Assembly (NCBI RefSeq): GCF_007859715.1
Contig: NZ_SJPG01000001.1
Coordinates: 3,870,728 to 3,934,727 of the forward strand
Reading direction: 5' to 3'
Length of the DNA stretch: 64,000 nucleotides
Source of the DNA: Rubinisphaera italica
GTDB taxonomy: Bacteria > Planctomycetota > Planctomycetia > Planctomycetales > Planctomycetaceae
The position numbers were made by a program, and so were the translations under genes. The notes beneath the pieces were generated by a model. It saw nothing but the letters and a program-made list of their open reading frames with translations, ran no database searches and was not told where the DNA came from. Below are positions 26,208 to 37,117 of this stretch, piece by piece. Position 1 is the stretch's first letter; every line of letters starts with the position of its first letter.

Positions 26208-28601
26208 TTACATTCTCGCGGTTTTTTGTCGGCACAGATACACAATCATCGGGATAGCCAGTCCGACTGCGATTGCGATAAGCCAGAGGGGGTAGTGGAC
26301 GCCGAATTCGTCGCTGACGGTGAGCGTTTTTGTCAGTGAAGAGGTTTGACGCATCGATTCCAGATTTCCGTGCAGTACTCCGAGGGCATTATTGCCGAAG
26401 TGGAACAGCATGGCCGGAAAGATGCTGCCGCTTTTGACGACGAGTAAGCCAAGCAGCATTCCGAGTAATGCGGCATTGAAGACCTGTTGGGGGATCATGT
26501 GCATGATCCCGAAAAGGAGTCCGGAAAAAACGATCGCCAGTGTATGCCGGCCTGTCTTGCGAAAGCCCGCCAGAATGAATCCTCGGAAAGCGAGTTCTTC
26601 GCAAATTGCAGGAGTGACGGCGAATGTCAACACAACCCAGAACCAGGGAACACTGCCATCAGCCATGGTTGCCAACGCGGCTTTGGCGTGTTCCGGTAAT
26701 GAGGGGAAAAACCAGGCAAGCCGCACGGCCAGTTCCACGACCAGCGGGTGCATAATGAGCGGTAGAAAGAGACCCAAGGCCAGATATTTCCAGTGCGGGA
26801 TTCGCAGTTGAAACGTTGAGAGTGGACTGCTCGTCAGGAGTATGCCCATAAACAGAGCCGGGCAGGCGATGATTGCCAGTTGCTGGATGACCAGCAGCCG
26901 CATCATCGTCCAGCTTTCCTGACCAGCCGGTGCATTCTGTAACGCGTTGCCGAAGGTTTTCAGCATTGCGAACTGTAACAGCATGATCAGCACGAAGCAG
27001 AAGATGGACTCCGAAAAGCTTGGCAATCGTTCTTTGTCGCGGAGCAAATGTTTGAGCCAGAGGCGCATATCAAAGCGTTCAGCTTCGCGGAACAGAACTT
27101 CTTCCCGCTGAAACTGATCGATGGCCCACATCAAGGCGAGTCCGCTGTACATGAAGCTACTCAGCAAAACGGGGACAACATACCACATCAATTGCATTTG
27201 ACCATTGGGGTCAAGCAGCATCCCCTTGAGCAGCAAAGCTGGCCCCATGACCGGAATCAAACTGTAAAAGGGTGTCAATTCGACGGCTGGCGAAAGACAG
27301 AAGACAGTCAGCCCCATTGTCACCGTCAGAAGTGGTGTCAAATAATATTGCCCCTCTTTTGTACTCTTGGCAAACAGAGCAAATGCCAGACTGAGTGACG
27401 CGAACAGAGCGGCGAGGGGAATTGCAAGAATTCCGACCCAGATCAGTACTTCAAATCCGGGAATAGCCGAGTCGCCCAGAGCCGAGAGTTGTCCACTGCT
27501 GGCGGTATTCAAAACGTGGAGACCTGTCATCCCCATGCTGATCAGATTGAGCAGAGCCGTGACGAGACTGAAAAGCAGGACTGTCAGAAACTTTCCGATC
27601 ACAATTTCACTGCGAAGAGCCGGGCAGATGAGTAGGGTTTCCATCGTGCCCCGCTCTTTTTCACCCGCTCCCAAATCGACTGCCGGATAAAACGCCCCAG
27701 TCATCGCCATCACAACCAGCATCGCAGGGAAGAGTTTACTCCAGACATTAGCCGCGAGTTCTTCCCCCTTAGCCAAATCGACGAGTTCCTCGTTGACAGG
27801 CCGTGTAAGATCGGTCGGCAGGTTTGCCATTTGCAGTCGCTCGCTGAGAATCGCCTGCTCCCAGTTATCGAGGGCTTCGCGAACGCGGCCGTAAGCGATG
27901 AGCGATTTTTCATTGGCGGAATTCCGGATGAAGATCGGACGCATTCGAGTAAGATCATCTTCAGACTCCCGGGAGGCAAGCCGTTCGTTTTCTGAGCGAA
28001 TATATTCGTCAAAACCTTCAGGGATCAGAATCAATACCTGGATATCCGACCGGGCAAACAGCGTACTGACCTGTTCGGTCAAGGCTTCAATCTGCCCCTG
28101 TTTCATGGCGATAACATCGGGTTTCGCACTCTCGTCGGCTTGAGCGATTTCTTCTTTGAGTCGTTTGAGTTCATCGAGCCGGAGTCGGATATCACGAGCG
28201 ACCTGAAGAATTGTTTCACGTGCATCGAATTTGTTTTCTTCAGAGGAAGTATTCGTTGGTACTTCTGTGGATTTTCCCTCAGGATCGGGAATCATCTGTT
28301 GATCAACCGATAAATCCGAAACGACATTCAGCGTGAGCGAATCTCCCTCATTGACGAACCACTGGTCAATAATTCGCGTGCCATCTTTGTTAAGGAGCGG
28401 TGGGGCAGGAAGATCATTTGCTCCCAAAATGACAACCGTTCGCGATTGTTCGGAGAACAGGAGCGTCATCTGCATCATGCCGATGCCGAGTGCCGGGTAG
28501 AGCAACAGTGGGAGGACGACCACCATGAATAACGTGCGGCGGTCGCGCATTTGATCTGCGACTTCGCGGGAAAAAATCAGTTGAATATTTCGCCAGGTCA
28601 T
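26208..28601 (-). CDS. ABC-2 permease fused to CPBP (CAAX) protease
   Basis: 797 residues. Residues ~1-480 form a NatB/ABC-2 permease: N-terminal helix, large extracytoplasmic region, then [29 protein letters not shown], which is the coupling motif. Residues ~530-797 form a CPBP intramembrane protease: EELAFR with glutamates 668-669, His701 in FGIMH, and His734 in FHFGNN, the family's catalytic set. It lies downstream of a NatA-like ATPase gene on the same strand (28860-29627), so the two form a sodium/peptide-type exporter. The protease half may process an exported or membrane-bound substrate; this is an inference. Confidence 0.92.
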   Translation of the reverse strand: MTWRNIQLIFSREVADQMRDRRTLFMVVVLPLLLYPALGIGMMQMTLLFSEQSRTVVILGANDLPAPPLLNKDGTRIIDQWFVNEGDSLTLNVVSDLSVDQQMIPDPEGKSTEVPTNTSSEENKFDARETILQVARDIRLRLDELKRLKEEIAQADESAKPDVIAMKQGQIEALTEQVSTLFARSDIQVLILIPEGFDEYIRSENERLASRESEDDLTRMRPIFIRNSANEKSLIAYGRVREALDNWEQAILSERLQMANLPTDLTRPVNEELVDLAKGEELAANVWSKLFPAMLVVMAMTGAFYPAVDLGAGEKERGTMETLLICPALRSEIVIGKFLTVLLFSLVTALLNLISMGMTGLHVLNTASSGQLSALGDSAIPGFEVLIWVGILAIPLAALFASLSLAFALFAKSTKEGQYYLTPLLTVTMGLTVFCLSPAVELTPFYSLIPVMGPALLLKGMLLDPNGQMQLMWYVVPVLLSSFMYSGLALMWAIDQFQREEVLFREAERFDMRLWLKHLLRDKERLPSFSESIFCFVLIMLLQFAMLKTFGNALQNAPAGQESWTMMRLLVIQQLAIIACPALFMGILLTSSPLSTFQLRIPHWKYLALGLFLPLIMHPLVVELAVRLAWFFPSLPEHAKAALATMADGSVPWFWVVLTFAVTPAICEELAFRGFILAGFRKTGRHTLAIVFSGLLFGIMHMIPQQVFNAALLGMLLGLLVVKSGSIFPAMLFHFGNNALGVLHGNLESMRQTSSLTKTLTVSDEFGVHYPLWLIAIAVGLAIPMIVYLCRQKTARM

Positions 28602-28683
28602 CCGGTTGCCGTCTGGTTCGTCCGTGGTTGTTAATCGATGAGATTATAGTAGATCAAGTCTATCAGCAAAATATGCTTAAGCT

Positions 28684-28768
28684 GGGTGGCGGGGGCGCTC
28701 TCGAAGAGAAGCCCCCGAATCTTTGAACTTCCGGGGGCTTCCGCAAAAGCGGAGCGCCCCCGCCACCC
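28684..28768. repeat. Bipartite palindromic element, copy 3 (inverse orientation)
   Basis: 85 bp: GGGTGGCGGGGGCGCTCTCG then AAGAGAAGCCCCCG, spacer, then CCGGGGGCTTCCGCAAAAGC and GGAGCGCCCCCGCCACCC. It lies between the NatA-like and permease-CPBP genes and separates them within the presumed operon. Confidence 0.92.
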
Positions 28769-28859
28769 CGAATAAAATATAGTTCAAGTTTTCAGTTGTA
28801 CTTGTGGTCGTGAAACAAGAAATGTGGTTTCCATATGAAATAGGGTTTAGAATTGAGCT

Positions 28860-29627
28860 TCATACTTTTTGGTTGAGTTCCTTCTGCTTCGTTTCAAATT
28901 CTTTGATCAGATCAAAGAAGAGTTCTTCCATATCCGGCTGCTGATGTTCCTCGGCTAATTCCTCCCGAGTCCCCATCGCGAGGATCTGACCTTTATGAAT
29001 AATGGCGATGCGATCACACAGTTTCTCGACTTCTCGCATAATATGTGTCGAGAAAATAATCGATTTTCCCTGAGTCCGCAGCGAATTGATCGCTTCGAGC
29101 AAGGCTCGCGCGACCAGCACATCGAGACCGGAAGTCGGTTCATCAAAAATCAGGACGGGGGGATCGTGAATAATTGTGCGGGCGATGGAAACCTTCTGTT
29201 TCATCCCAGTCGACATTTTGGAGCCGAGCACATCGCGGACATCGTTCATCTGCAATGTGTCGAAGACTTCATGCAATCGATGCTGCAGCAAATCTTCAGG
29301 CAAGCCGTACAATCTGCCAAAGTATTGCACAAGTTCCCAGCCTGTCATGCGATCGTAAATGCCGGTATTTCCGGACATAAAGCCAATATTCTGACGAACT
29401 TCTGTCGGATGCGTGACCACATTAAAACCTGAAACAACCACTTCGCCTTCAGACGGCTTAAGGACCGTACTGAGAATTCGTAGAGCCGTCGTCTTCCCGG
29501 CTCCATTGGGACCAAGCAGGCCAAAGATTTCACCCGGCTGAACATCAAATGAGACATCCTTCAACGCATAGACACGACCTCGTTTGAGGTCTTCAAAATG
29601 CTTGGAAAGATGTTCGACAGTAATCAT
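28860..29627 (-). CDS. NatA-like ABC transporter ATPase
   Basis: 255 residues of the ABC-2 export class. Walker [10 protein letters not shown] is at 39-47, the ABC signature appears as [11 protein letters not shown] (139-149), Walker B is [12 protein letters not shown] (158-169), and the switch histidine lies in FSTHIM. Its N-terminus ([26 protein letters not shown]) is that of NatA-type sodium/multidrug exporters. It lies just upstream of the permease-CPBP fusion and presumably powers it; a palindrome in the 258-bp gap is the only interruption. Confidence 0.93.
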   Translation of the reverse strand: MITVEHLSKHFEDLKRGRVYALKDVSFDVQPGEIFGLLGPNGAGKTTALRILSTVLKPSEGEVVVSGFNVVTHPTEVRQNIGFMSGNTGIYDRMTGWELVQYFGRLYGLPEDLLQHRLHEVFDTLQMNDVRDVLGSKMSTGMKQKVSIARTIIHDPPVLIFDEPTSGLDVLVARALLEAINSLRTQGKSIIFSTHIMREVEKLCDRIAIIHKGQILAMGTREELAEEHQQPDMEELFFDLIKEFETKQKELNQKV

Positions 29628-29778
29628 CTCAACGACTTTATCTTCAAGTACTTCATGGTGTTGTAAAAATTGAAGTTATTAGCCGAATCGTATCGATTTG
29701 TGCAAATGGTGGGAACCGTTACCAAAAGAAAGAGAAAGAGAGAGCGTCTCTGAATAATTCCGTCGAGCTGGTAATGTT

Positions 29779-30624
29779 TTAAGTATCTCCCCTCGGTTCT
29801 CGGCAGAAGACAAACTCATTACACCCCAGTCCAACCGTCAATTTCTCCTGCACAAGTTGGAAACCCCGTTGAGAGTAGAATTCCCGGACCTCTTCCGGTG
29901 TCGCCACTTCAAATGGATATCCCCCAATCCAGTCGATAATGTCCGTCACGACCGACATTCCTCGGGCATCGTGCCGGGAGTGGTAGCGGGCGAGAGGATT
30001 TCTGAGTCGAATTAGATCGCTGACCAGAAATCCAATCAGGAAAAAGGGGATGAATATCGCATTCATCAGCCAACGTCCCGGTAAGCCGCTACAATATATC
30101 TGCTTGACGACTTTCCAGAACTTCGATTTCCAGCCTTGATCGTTATACAGGGCAATCACCAGCAAGCCACCCGGTTTAACCATCTTAATGATATTATCGA
30201 GAGCCGACCACATTTGACCGGTGTGATGCAGGACACCCCAGCTATAAACGATGTCGAACTGCCCCAGCGAACTGAGATATTGCTGGTCGAGAATGGACCC
30301 CTGCTCCACATTCCAGTTGGGATCGTCCGGAAAATATCTGGCTTTTAACGCACGCGTGCAGGCGACCGAATCGTCATCGTAATCAAACGAATGCACCTCT
30401 GCCCCGAGATTACGGGCAGCCAGACTGAACGTACCGCTGCCAGACCCGACGTCCAGAAATGTGAGTGGCTGCGACTGATCAGGCCAGAACTCTTTCAGTG
30501 AATACTCAGCCTTTTCCAGACGTTCCCCATCGAGAATCCGCAGGAATTGCTTCCAGTTTTTCCCAAATGCAAAACGAAGTTCTTCGATCTGTTCAGGATT
30601 CTGAGATGGAGAACTTGTCGGCAT
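29779..30624 (-). CDS. Class I SAM-dependent methyltransferase
   Basis: 281 residues. The SAM-binding motif I is FLDVGSGSGTFSLAAR (~55-70), followed by the acidic motif in EVHSFDYDDDS, and GQFDIVYSWGVLHHTGQM (motif IV region). The C-terminal part has two membrane-like stretches (MNAIFIPFFLIGFLVSDLI), so it may act on a membrane-bound or lipid-linked substrate. The type of substrate cannot be named. It is preceded on the same strand by a DUF1844 gene with 44 bases between them, suggesting a shared transcript. Confidence 0.88.
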   Translation of the reverse strand: MPTSSPSQNPEQIEELRFAFGKNWKQFLRILDGERLEKAEYSLKEFWPDQSQPLTFLDVGSGSGTFSLAARNLGAEVHSFDYDDDSVACTRALKARYFPDDPNWNVEQGSILDQQYLSSLGQFDIVYSWGVLHHTGQMWSALDNIIKMVKPGGLLVIALYNDQGWKSKFWKVVKQIYCSGLPGRWLMNAIFIPFFLIGFLVSDLIRLRNPLARYHSRHDARGMSVVTDIIDWIGGYPFEVATPEEVREFYSQRGFQLVQEKLTVGLGCNEFVFCREPRGDT

Positions 30625-30668
30625 ATTGAAAACTTGATGAATCTGTAAATTCAGGTTTAGTCGGTCGA

Positions 30669-31085
30669 TCAGGCAATCGTACTGGATTGCTGAACGTAGA
30701 TCATACGCAATTCGTGCAATGTTGTTTCGATGAGCTTGTCTTCGTTGTCGTCCAAGTTGCCCTTACTCTTTTCGTCGATCACGGCGAGCAAATCGATGTA
30801 ATGCTTGGCCAGAGCCAGCTGTATTTCGCGTTTGCCGGTAATCGGATGCGGGATCAAGCCCAGAGCCGACATCGCCTGTGTCGAGAACATTGTGACCAGC
30901 AGTGTGAAGCTTGGAGGGGGAATTTGTGAAGGATCGATGTCCTGAGATTGCCCCTCTTCTTCAACCGAAGGGTTCTTTTCACTCCTGTTTTTTTCATCGA
31001 TCGCTGCGTTTTCCGCTTCCACCTGAGATTTCCAGTCGCTATCGACAACCAGTTCTGGTTTTTCTTCGGGGGATTCGTTTGTCAT
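30669..31085 (-). CDS. DUF1844 protein
   Basis: 138 residues. The N-terminal ~50 residues are acidic and likely disordered (EEKPELVVDSD, ENAAIDEKNRSEKNPSVEEE). The rest is the DUF1844 domain: FTLLVTMFSTQAMSALGLIP, followed by LALAKHYIDLLAVIDEKSKGNL and TTLHELRMIYVQ at the end. DUF1844 is a widespread short domain of unknown function in Planctomycetota, Acidobacteria and relatives. Upstream of the methyltransferase gene on the same strand. Confidence 0.88.
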   Translation of the reverse strand: MTNESPEEKPELVVDSDWKSQVEAENAAIDEKNRSEKNPSVEEEGQSQDIDPSQIPPPSFTLLVTMFSTQAMSALGLIPHPITGKREIQLALAKHYIDLLAVIDEKSKGNLDDNEDKLIETTLHELRMIYVQQSSTIA

Positions 31086-31224
31086 GGTTTCGCTTTCCTG
31101 TCAGTGTGACAAATGATTTCGCATCTCAAACCCATTATGATGATTCGCTGGCAGACTGCAATCTTCTCCACCAGGAGAAATTCTCACCTAACAGACACAG
31201 ATTTTGAAAGCCGGGGGCGTTCGT

Positions 31225-32682
<1,458 letters not shown>

Positions 32683-32740
32683 AAACCTGGTGACTTCGGG
32701 AGACCTAATCAGCATGATCCAAGCAGGATAAACCCGCAAT

Positions 32741-33463
32741 TCACAAGTTAGGCTTCGCAACATCCCAGATTGTCACGTCATCAATCACGGCTTCTTTAGG
32801 CACACTGAAAGCGATTTTTCGTTTCGTTGGATGGGCAAAGCCAGGTGACTGATGGGAAATGGTTTGTTTGCCATCGACGGTCGCAGTAATGCGATCGCCT
32901 TCGATGACAATCACCATTTCATGCCACTGATCGGGAGTGATCGAAATTTTCTCGGCTCGATTATAAAGTGCGACCTCTTTGGCGATTTCCTTTTTATCGG
33001 CTCCTGCCTTTTTGCGATTGTATCGCTCAATCTCAAAGTTGCCATATTTGTGATCCTCAACCGCTAACCGGTTTGTTGTCACCTTCACCCCGGCTATGTG
33101 ACCAGCATGGACAGTTTTCAATTCCGGGTCGCTGAAGTTGAATCCAAGTTGATGCTTATCAGCAATCTGGAAGCGGAATTTGACATAGCAGTCTGCAAAG
33201 TCGAGTTGATGCACAACAGTGACCGCGTGATCGGCTCGCGGCGAAATTTTCACAACCAGAGTGCCATCCTGCAGGTCGACCTGCTTATCCCCCATCGCGC
33301 GTGATTTGCTGTTCGTCGTCCAGCCATTGCCAACCTGTTCTTTGGCATCATTCTTTTCCGAACGTTCAAATTGATCGGATAATATCGGCTTCGCTTGAGG
33401 CTCGGCTTGCACAAATGACGAACAACAAACCAGAACAGCAGTTGAGAAAAGCAAAGTCTTCAC
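32741..33463 (-). CDS. Exported LamG/DUF1080-like protein
   Basis: 240 residues with a signal peptide (MKTLLFSTAVLVCCSSFVQA). The mature chain is a beta-sandwich of concanavalin type: LQDGTLVVKISPRADHA, ADCYVKFRFQIADKHQLGFNF, DQWHEMVIVIEGDRITATVDGKQTIS and KIAFSVPKEAVIDDVTIW. This matches the layout of the 3-keto-disaccharide hydrolase-like (DUF1080) domains that planctomycetes export in large number. Ligand or substrate unknown; sugar binding is inferred. It is convergent with the beta-helix gene. Confidence 0.78.
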   Translation of the reverse strand: MKTLLFSTAVLVCCSSFVQAEPQAKPILSDQFERSEKNDAKEQVGNGWTTNSKSRAMGDKQVDLQDGTLVVKISPRADHAVTVVHQLDFADCYVKFRFQIADKHQLGFNFSDPELKTVHAGHIAGVKVTTNRLAVEDHKYGNFEIERYNRKKAGADKKEIAKEVALYNRAEKISITPDQWHEMVIVIEGDRITATVDGKQTISHQSPGFAHPTKRKIAFSVPKEAVIDDVTIWDVAKPNL

Positions 33464-33627
33464 GAGAGATCTCCCAGAAAAGTGAACATCCTCTCATCAA
33501 AATAATGAGCTGGTTCAGTCTAATCATCTCGATGAATTAATCGAAGGGAATGGCAGTATTGTGAAGTTCAGATTTCTCAAATCTTCAATGTTCAATGTTC
33601 AATCTAAAATCTCGGACTGATTCAACC

Positions 33628-34578
33628 TCAGGAAGCCACTTGATGGGCAGCAGGAAGTTCAGAAAGTGTGAGTTTGGAATCTCTGGTCTCCAAAAGGCTT
33701 GAACCAAATTTTAAAATCGCATCAGCGACAACTGCCCCTTGTGGTTCATTCAAGATCTCGTGATACCAGTTTTCCAGCATTCGAAATTGGACCTTTTGTG
33801 AAGCCCCGGTGGCCTCACTGTTATTCACCAGACTTCCCCACACTTTTGAGGCCAGAGGATCGACCACGTAATCTGCCCCGCTCTGGAACAACAGCGTAGG
33901 GACCTGAATGCAATCCACATCACTGAAAGCGTCATTGATCGCTCTACGCATTTCCCAGAACCACCTGGCAGTGACCGCTCCTCGAATTCGCGGGTCGGAT
34001 CTTTTGGATTCGACCACTTCAGGATCGTGCGAAAGCAATGTCAAATCAATCGTGCTGCGAAAACGCGTTCTCGGAAAAGTGGCACTCAATCCACGGGCAA
34101 CGATTTTCTTCCACATTTCAATCGGATGCCGAATCCCCAGCAAAGGAGACAGCAATACTAAACCCTTACATGGGCAGCAGTTGTGGTCTCGCCAATAATT
34201 CTGCAGTGTTCGAATCGAAACTAATCCCCCCATGCTGCAACCCAGCAATACGGTTGATTCCGGGGGAGCCTCAACATGATTCATGACAGCCAGTAAATCC
34301 TGAGAATATTCCGCAAATTGCTGGACATGTACGTAATCACCCGTCGATTGCCCATGTCCTCGCAAATCGATTGCAATGGCAGTCCACCCTTGCCGGGCGG
34401 CTCGTTCGAGCAGATCATTATAACGACCACCGTGCTCGCAGGCTCCGTGAGTGACGATGAGAAATTTTCTTTCTCCTTCCGACAGTTTCGGTTCCCATTT
34501 ACGAGCATGCAGGGTAATTCCAACATCTGCGGATACCTGGAAACTGGTTTTTGTCACGTCAGAGTGGCTCATACTCAT
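33628..34578 (-). CDS. Alpha/beta hydrolase, monoacylglycerol lipase/lysophospholipase-like
   Basis: 316 residues. Oxyanion loop THGACEHGGRY (~43-53), DLRGHGQSTG (71-80), nucleophile Ser115 in GCSMGG, an acid in the QSGADYVVDP loop, and a late histidine in NWYHEIL make up the hydrolase triad of the PldB/monoglyceride lipase group. The protein has no signal, so it is likely cytoplasmic and hydrolyses a lysophospholipid or monoacylglycerol; substrate is inferred. The start is the first of two ATG codons (MSM). Single gene, divergent from the vWA pair. Confidence 0.88.
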   Translation of the reverse strand: MSMSHSDVTKTSFQVSADVGITLHARKWEPKLSEGERKFLIVTHGACEHGGRYNDLLERAARQGWTAIAIDLRGHGQSTGDYVHVQQFAEYSQDLLAVMNHVEAPPESTVLLGCSMGGLVSIRTLQNYWRDHNCCPCKGLVLLSPLLGIRHPIEMWKKIVARGLSATFPRTRFRSTIDLTLLSHDPEVVESKRSDPRIRGAVTARWFWEMRRAINDAFSDVDCIQVPTLLFQSGADYVVDPLASKVWGSLVNNSEATGASQKVQFRMLENWYHEILNEPQGAVVADAILKFGSSLLETRDSKLTLSELPAAHQVAS

Positions 34579-35004
34579 GCCAACTCCTCTAAAAATAGAA
34601 AATTTCCTCGGAGGTCGTAATTGATACTATCGGCTCAATCCTTAGCTTCACCCGTGGTGAATTTTACGAAACTACCGGAACTGATGCATTTTTTTCGATA
34701 GATTTCTTCACTATCTGAGGTTTATAATAGTAGAGATTCATAAATGGTCACCTCGTATTTTACGAATATTGCACAAGTCTTGAACTTGCAGGGATTTCCG
34801 TAAGATCTGCTTGAGATTTCGGCGGATTCAGGTTATCGTTATTTGAAATAGAGGAGCTACGTTCACTAGAGTTCCGTTTCTGCTTTATTTTCCGGTAGAA
34901 TAGTTGTTAGACACAATAGCGAATTGTTCAGCAGTTGTTCGAATACCAAAACAAAGCCCTGACAGGGCACTATTCTCGATCAGGAATGTTCGGAGTCCCG
35001 ATAC
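34579..35004. other. Intergenic region between divergent genes
   Basis: About 426 bases of AT-rich sequence between the lipase-like gene and the first vWA gene, with no open frame worth calling. It presumably carries both promoters; no strong motif could be placed. Confidence 0.5.
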
Positions 35005-36891
35005 ATGATGAACAAATTTGACAATGTCTATTTGGATCACATCAAGGATGCCCCCGCATGGGCGGTCAGTCTGGCAATTCATGTTGTCATTCTGATGCTG
35101 ATGGCGAGTATCACTTATGTGGCTCAAAATCCAGACCGAAACTTGCTGCTCTCCAGCACGATCGATGAACCGCTCGACAACAAATTTCAGTTTGATGTCA
35201 CGGTTTCCGATCAGTTGGGAACGGAGTCAAACTTCGATTCCCTGACGGCTTCCCTGGCCGCAACTCAGGATCCTACAAAAGCCGATGTCGATCCTGTTCA
35301 GGAAAAACTGCAGGAAGAATTACTCGAAGTCGAAATGCCAAATACCGATCTGGTCTCGCGTCCCAGTGATGCGGAACTGGTCGAATCTGTCGAAGTGGCA
35401 GGCCAAACCGAACATACGGGTGGTGTCGAAGGAGCAATGGATCGACTGACACTCGAAATTGCTTCTTCCCTGAACGACAAACCGACCCTGGTCATCTGGT
35501 TGTTCGATGCCTCACTTTCTCTAGATGAACGACGCGAAGCCATCGCGAAGAGATTTGAAATCGTCTACAAGCAACTCGGCATGTTCGATGAACAGAAACA
35601 GCATAAAATCCCGCTGGAAACTGCGGTCGTCAGCTACGGGGAATCGACCAATTTCATTACTGAAAAACCAGTCGAGGATGTTAAGGATCTCGTGAAAGCA
35701 ATTCGCGAAATCAAATCCGATGTCAGTGGGAAAGAGTTTGTTTTTGATGCCGTCGACAAAGCCAGTTTCAAATGGTCGAGCTACAAAACAAAACTTCGCC
35801 GCAATGTGATGATGATCATCGTCACCGATGAAAAAGGGGATGATGTTGATCATCTTGAAAAAACAATCGCCTTCAATAAGCGATTAGGCATTCCCATTTA
35901 TTGCGTCGGCAATGCTGCGGTTTTTGGTCGTGATAAAGGGTATATGCCGACCACCTGGACAGAAGGGGAAAATACTTTCACAGAAGACCTGCCTGCGGAT
36001 CAAGGGCCGGAGACCATTTATCCCGAACGACTGCAACTTCCCTTCTTCGGTGGGGATCAACGTCAATACGATCGCATGTCGGCCAGTTACGGCCCGTATG
36101 CTCTGACACGTTTGTGCGCAGAAACTGGCGGATTGTATCTGGTTTCAACAGATGTACAGAATGGTCCGACCTTCGATCCCTCGATCATGCGAAGTTATTC
36201 TCCCGACTATCGACCGATTCGACTTGTTGATCTCGATTTGCGACAAAATAACGCTAAGCAGTCCCTCTTGATGGCCGCTCAGCGATCCCGCGTGGGTGAC
36301 ATTCCAATTCCCACACTTCAGTTCCGGGCTGATACCGATACGATTTTGCGTCAACAATTGACCGAAGCCCAGAAGCCACTGGCAGTCCTCGATTACAAAC
36401 TGCAGGAATTGATGTCAATCCTCGAAAACGGCGTCAAAGATCGAGACAAACTTGTCGAACCGCGGTGGCGTGCTGGGTACGATCTGGCTGCTGGTCGTGT
36501 GCTGGCGATGCGTGCCCGAGCATTAGGTTACAACGAAATGTGTGCGGAAATGAAATCCGTTCCCAAGAAGTTCGAAGAGGAAGGAAACAATCACTGGCGA
36601 CTCGTTCCTTCTGCTGAAATCTCAGCTGGTTCCACCGTGAAAAAGTTTGCCGACAAGGCTGATGAATATCTCAGCCGTGTGATCACAGAGCACCCAGGCA
36701 CCCCATGGGAAATGCTCGCCACGCGAGAACGTGAACAACCTCTGGGTTGGGAATGGCGTGAATTCAAACGGGAAGTGTCATCAATGAATGGCATGAATCC
36801 CGATGACCCCATGCTACTACTGGCTGAAGAAGAAAAGAAAAAGAAGATGGCTAAGCAGCCTCCAAAACCAAAGAACGTACCAAAACTTTAG
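35005..36891 (+). CDS. Membrane-anchored vWA protein A
   Basis: 628 residues. A membrane segment near the N-terminus (AVSLAIHVVILMLMASITYV, ~20-40) anchors it with the bulk outside. A linker rich in acidic residues (~45-150) precedes a vWA domain with MIDAS motif DASLS (168-172, DxSxS intact). Downstream the fold continues (RRNVMMIIVTDEKGDD, IPIYCVGNAAVFG), and the last ~150 residues form a helical tail ending near HPGTPWEMLATREREQPLGWEWREF. It is paralogous with the following gene (same order: helix, linker, vWA, tail with HPGTPW). vWA proteins bind other proteins via a metal ion; the partner is not known. Confidence 0.88.
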   Translation: MMNKFDNVYLDHIKDAPAWAVSLAIHVVILMLMASITYVAQNPDRNLLLSSTIDEPLDNKFQFDVTVSDQLGTESNFDSLTASLAATQDPTKADVDPVQEKLQEELLEVEMPNTDLVSRPSDAELVESVEVAGQTEHTGGVEGAMDRLTLEIASSLNDKPTLVIWLFDASLSLDERREAIAKRFEIVYKQLGMFDEQKQHKIPLETAVVSYGESTNFITEKPVEDVKDLVKAIREIKSDVSGKEFVFDAVDKASFKWSSYKTKLRRNVMMIIVTDEKGDDVDHLEKTIAFNKRLGIPIYCVGNAAVFGRDKGYMPTTWTEGENTFTEDLPADQGPETIYPERLQLPFFGGDQRQYDRMSASYGPYALTRLCAETGGLYLVSTDVQNGPTFDPSIMRSYSPDYRPIRLVDLDLRQNNAKQSLLMAAQRSRVGDIPIPTLQFRADTDTILRQQLTEAQKPLAVLDYKLQELMSILENGVKDRDKLVEPRWRAGYDLAAGRVLAMRARALGYNEMCAEMKSVPKKFEEEGNNHWRLVPSAEISAGSTVKKFADKADEYLSRVITEHPGTPWEMLATREREQPLGWEWREFKREVSSMNGMNPDDPMLLLAEEEKKKKMAKQPPKPKNVPKL

Positions 36892-37117
36892 TATCGAGCT
36901 GGTAATTTTTCTTCGAGTACAGAACGGAATTTCGAGCAATCAAATGGAATTGAATAGACTCGAGTAAACTCAAAACAGAGTTGACTTTGCTGACTGAAAT
37001 TTAAGAATGAATGAAACGGTTCTGTTTTACTCATAATATAGTCCTACAGATTCATTTCACTTAGAACTACGTTGTATTCCATTTAAAGGATCGCGGCTGC
37101 TCCCGCGAACAAATCAT

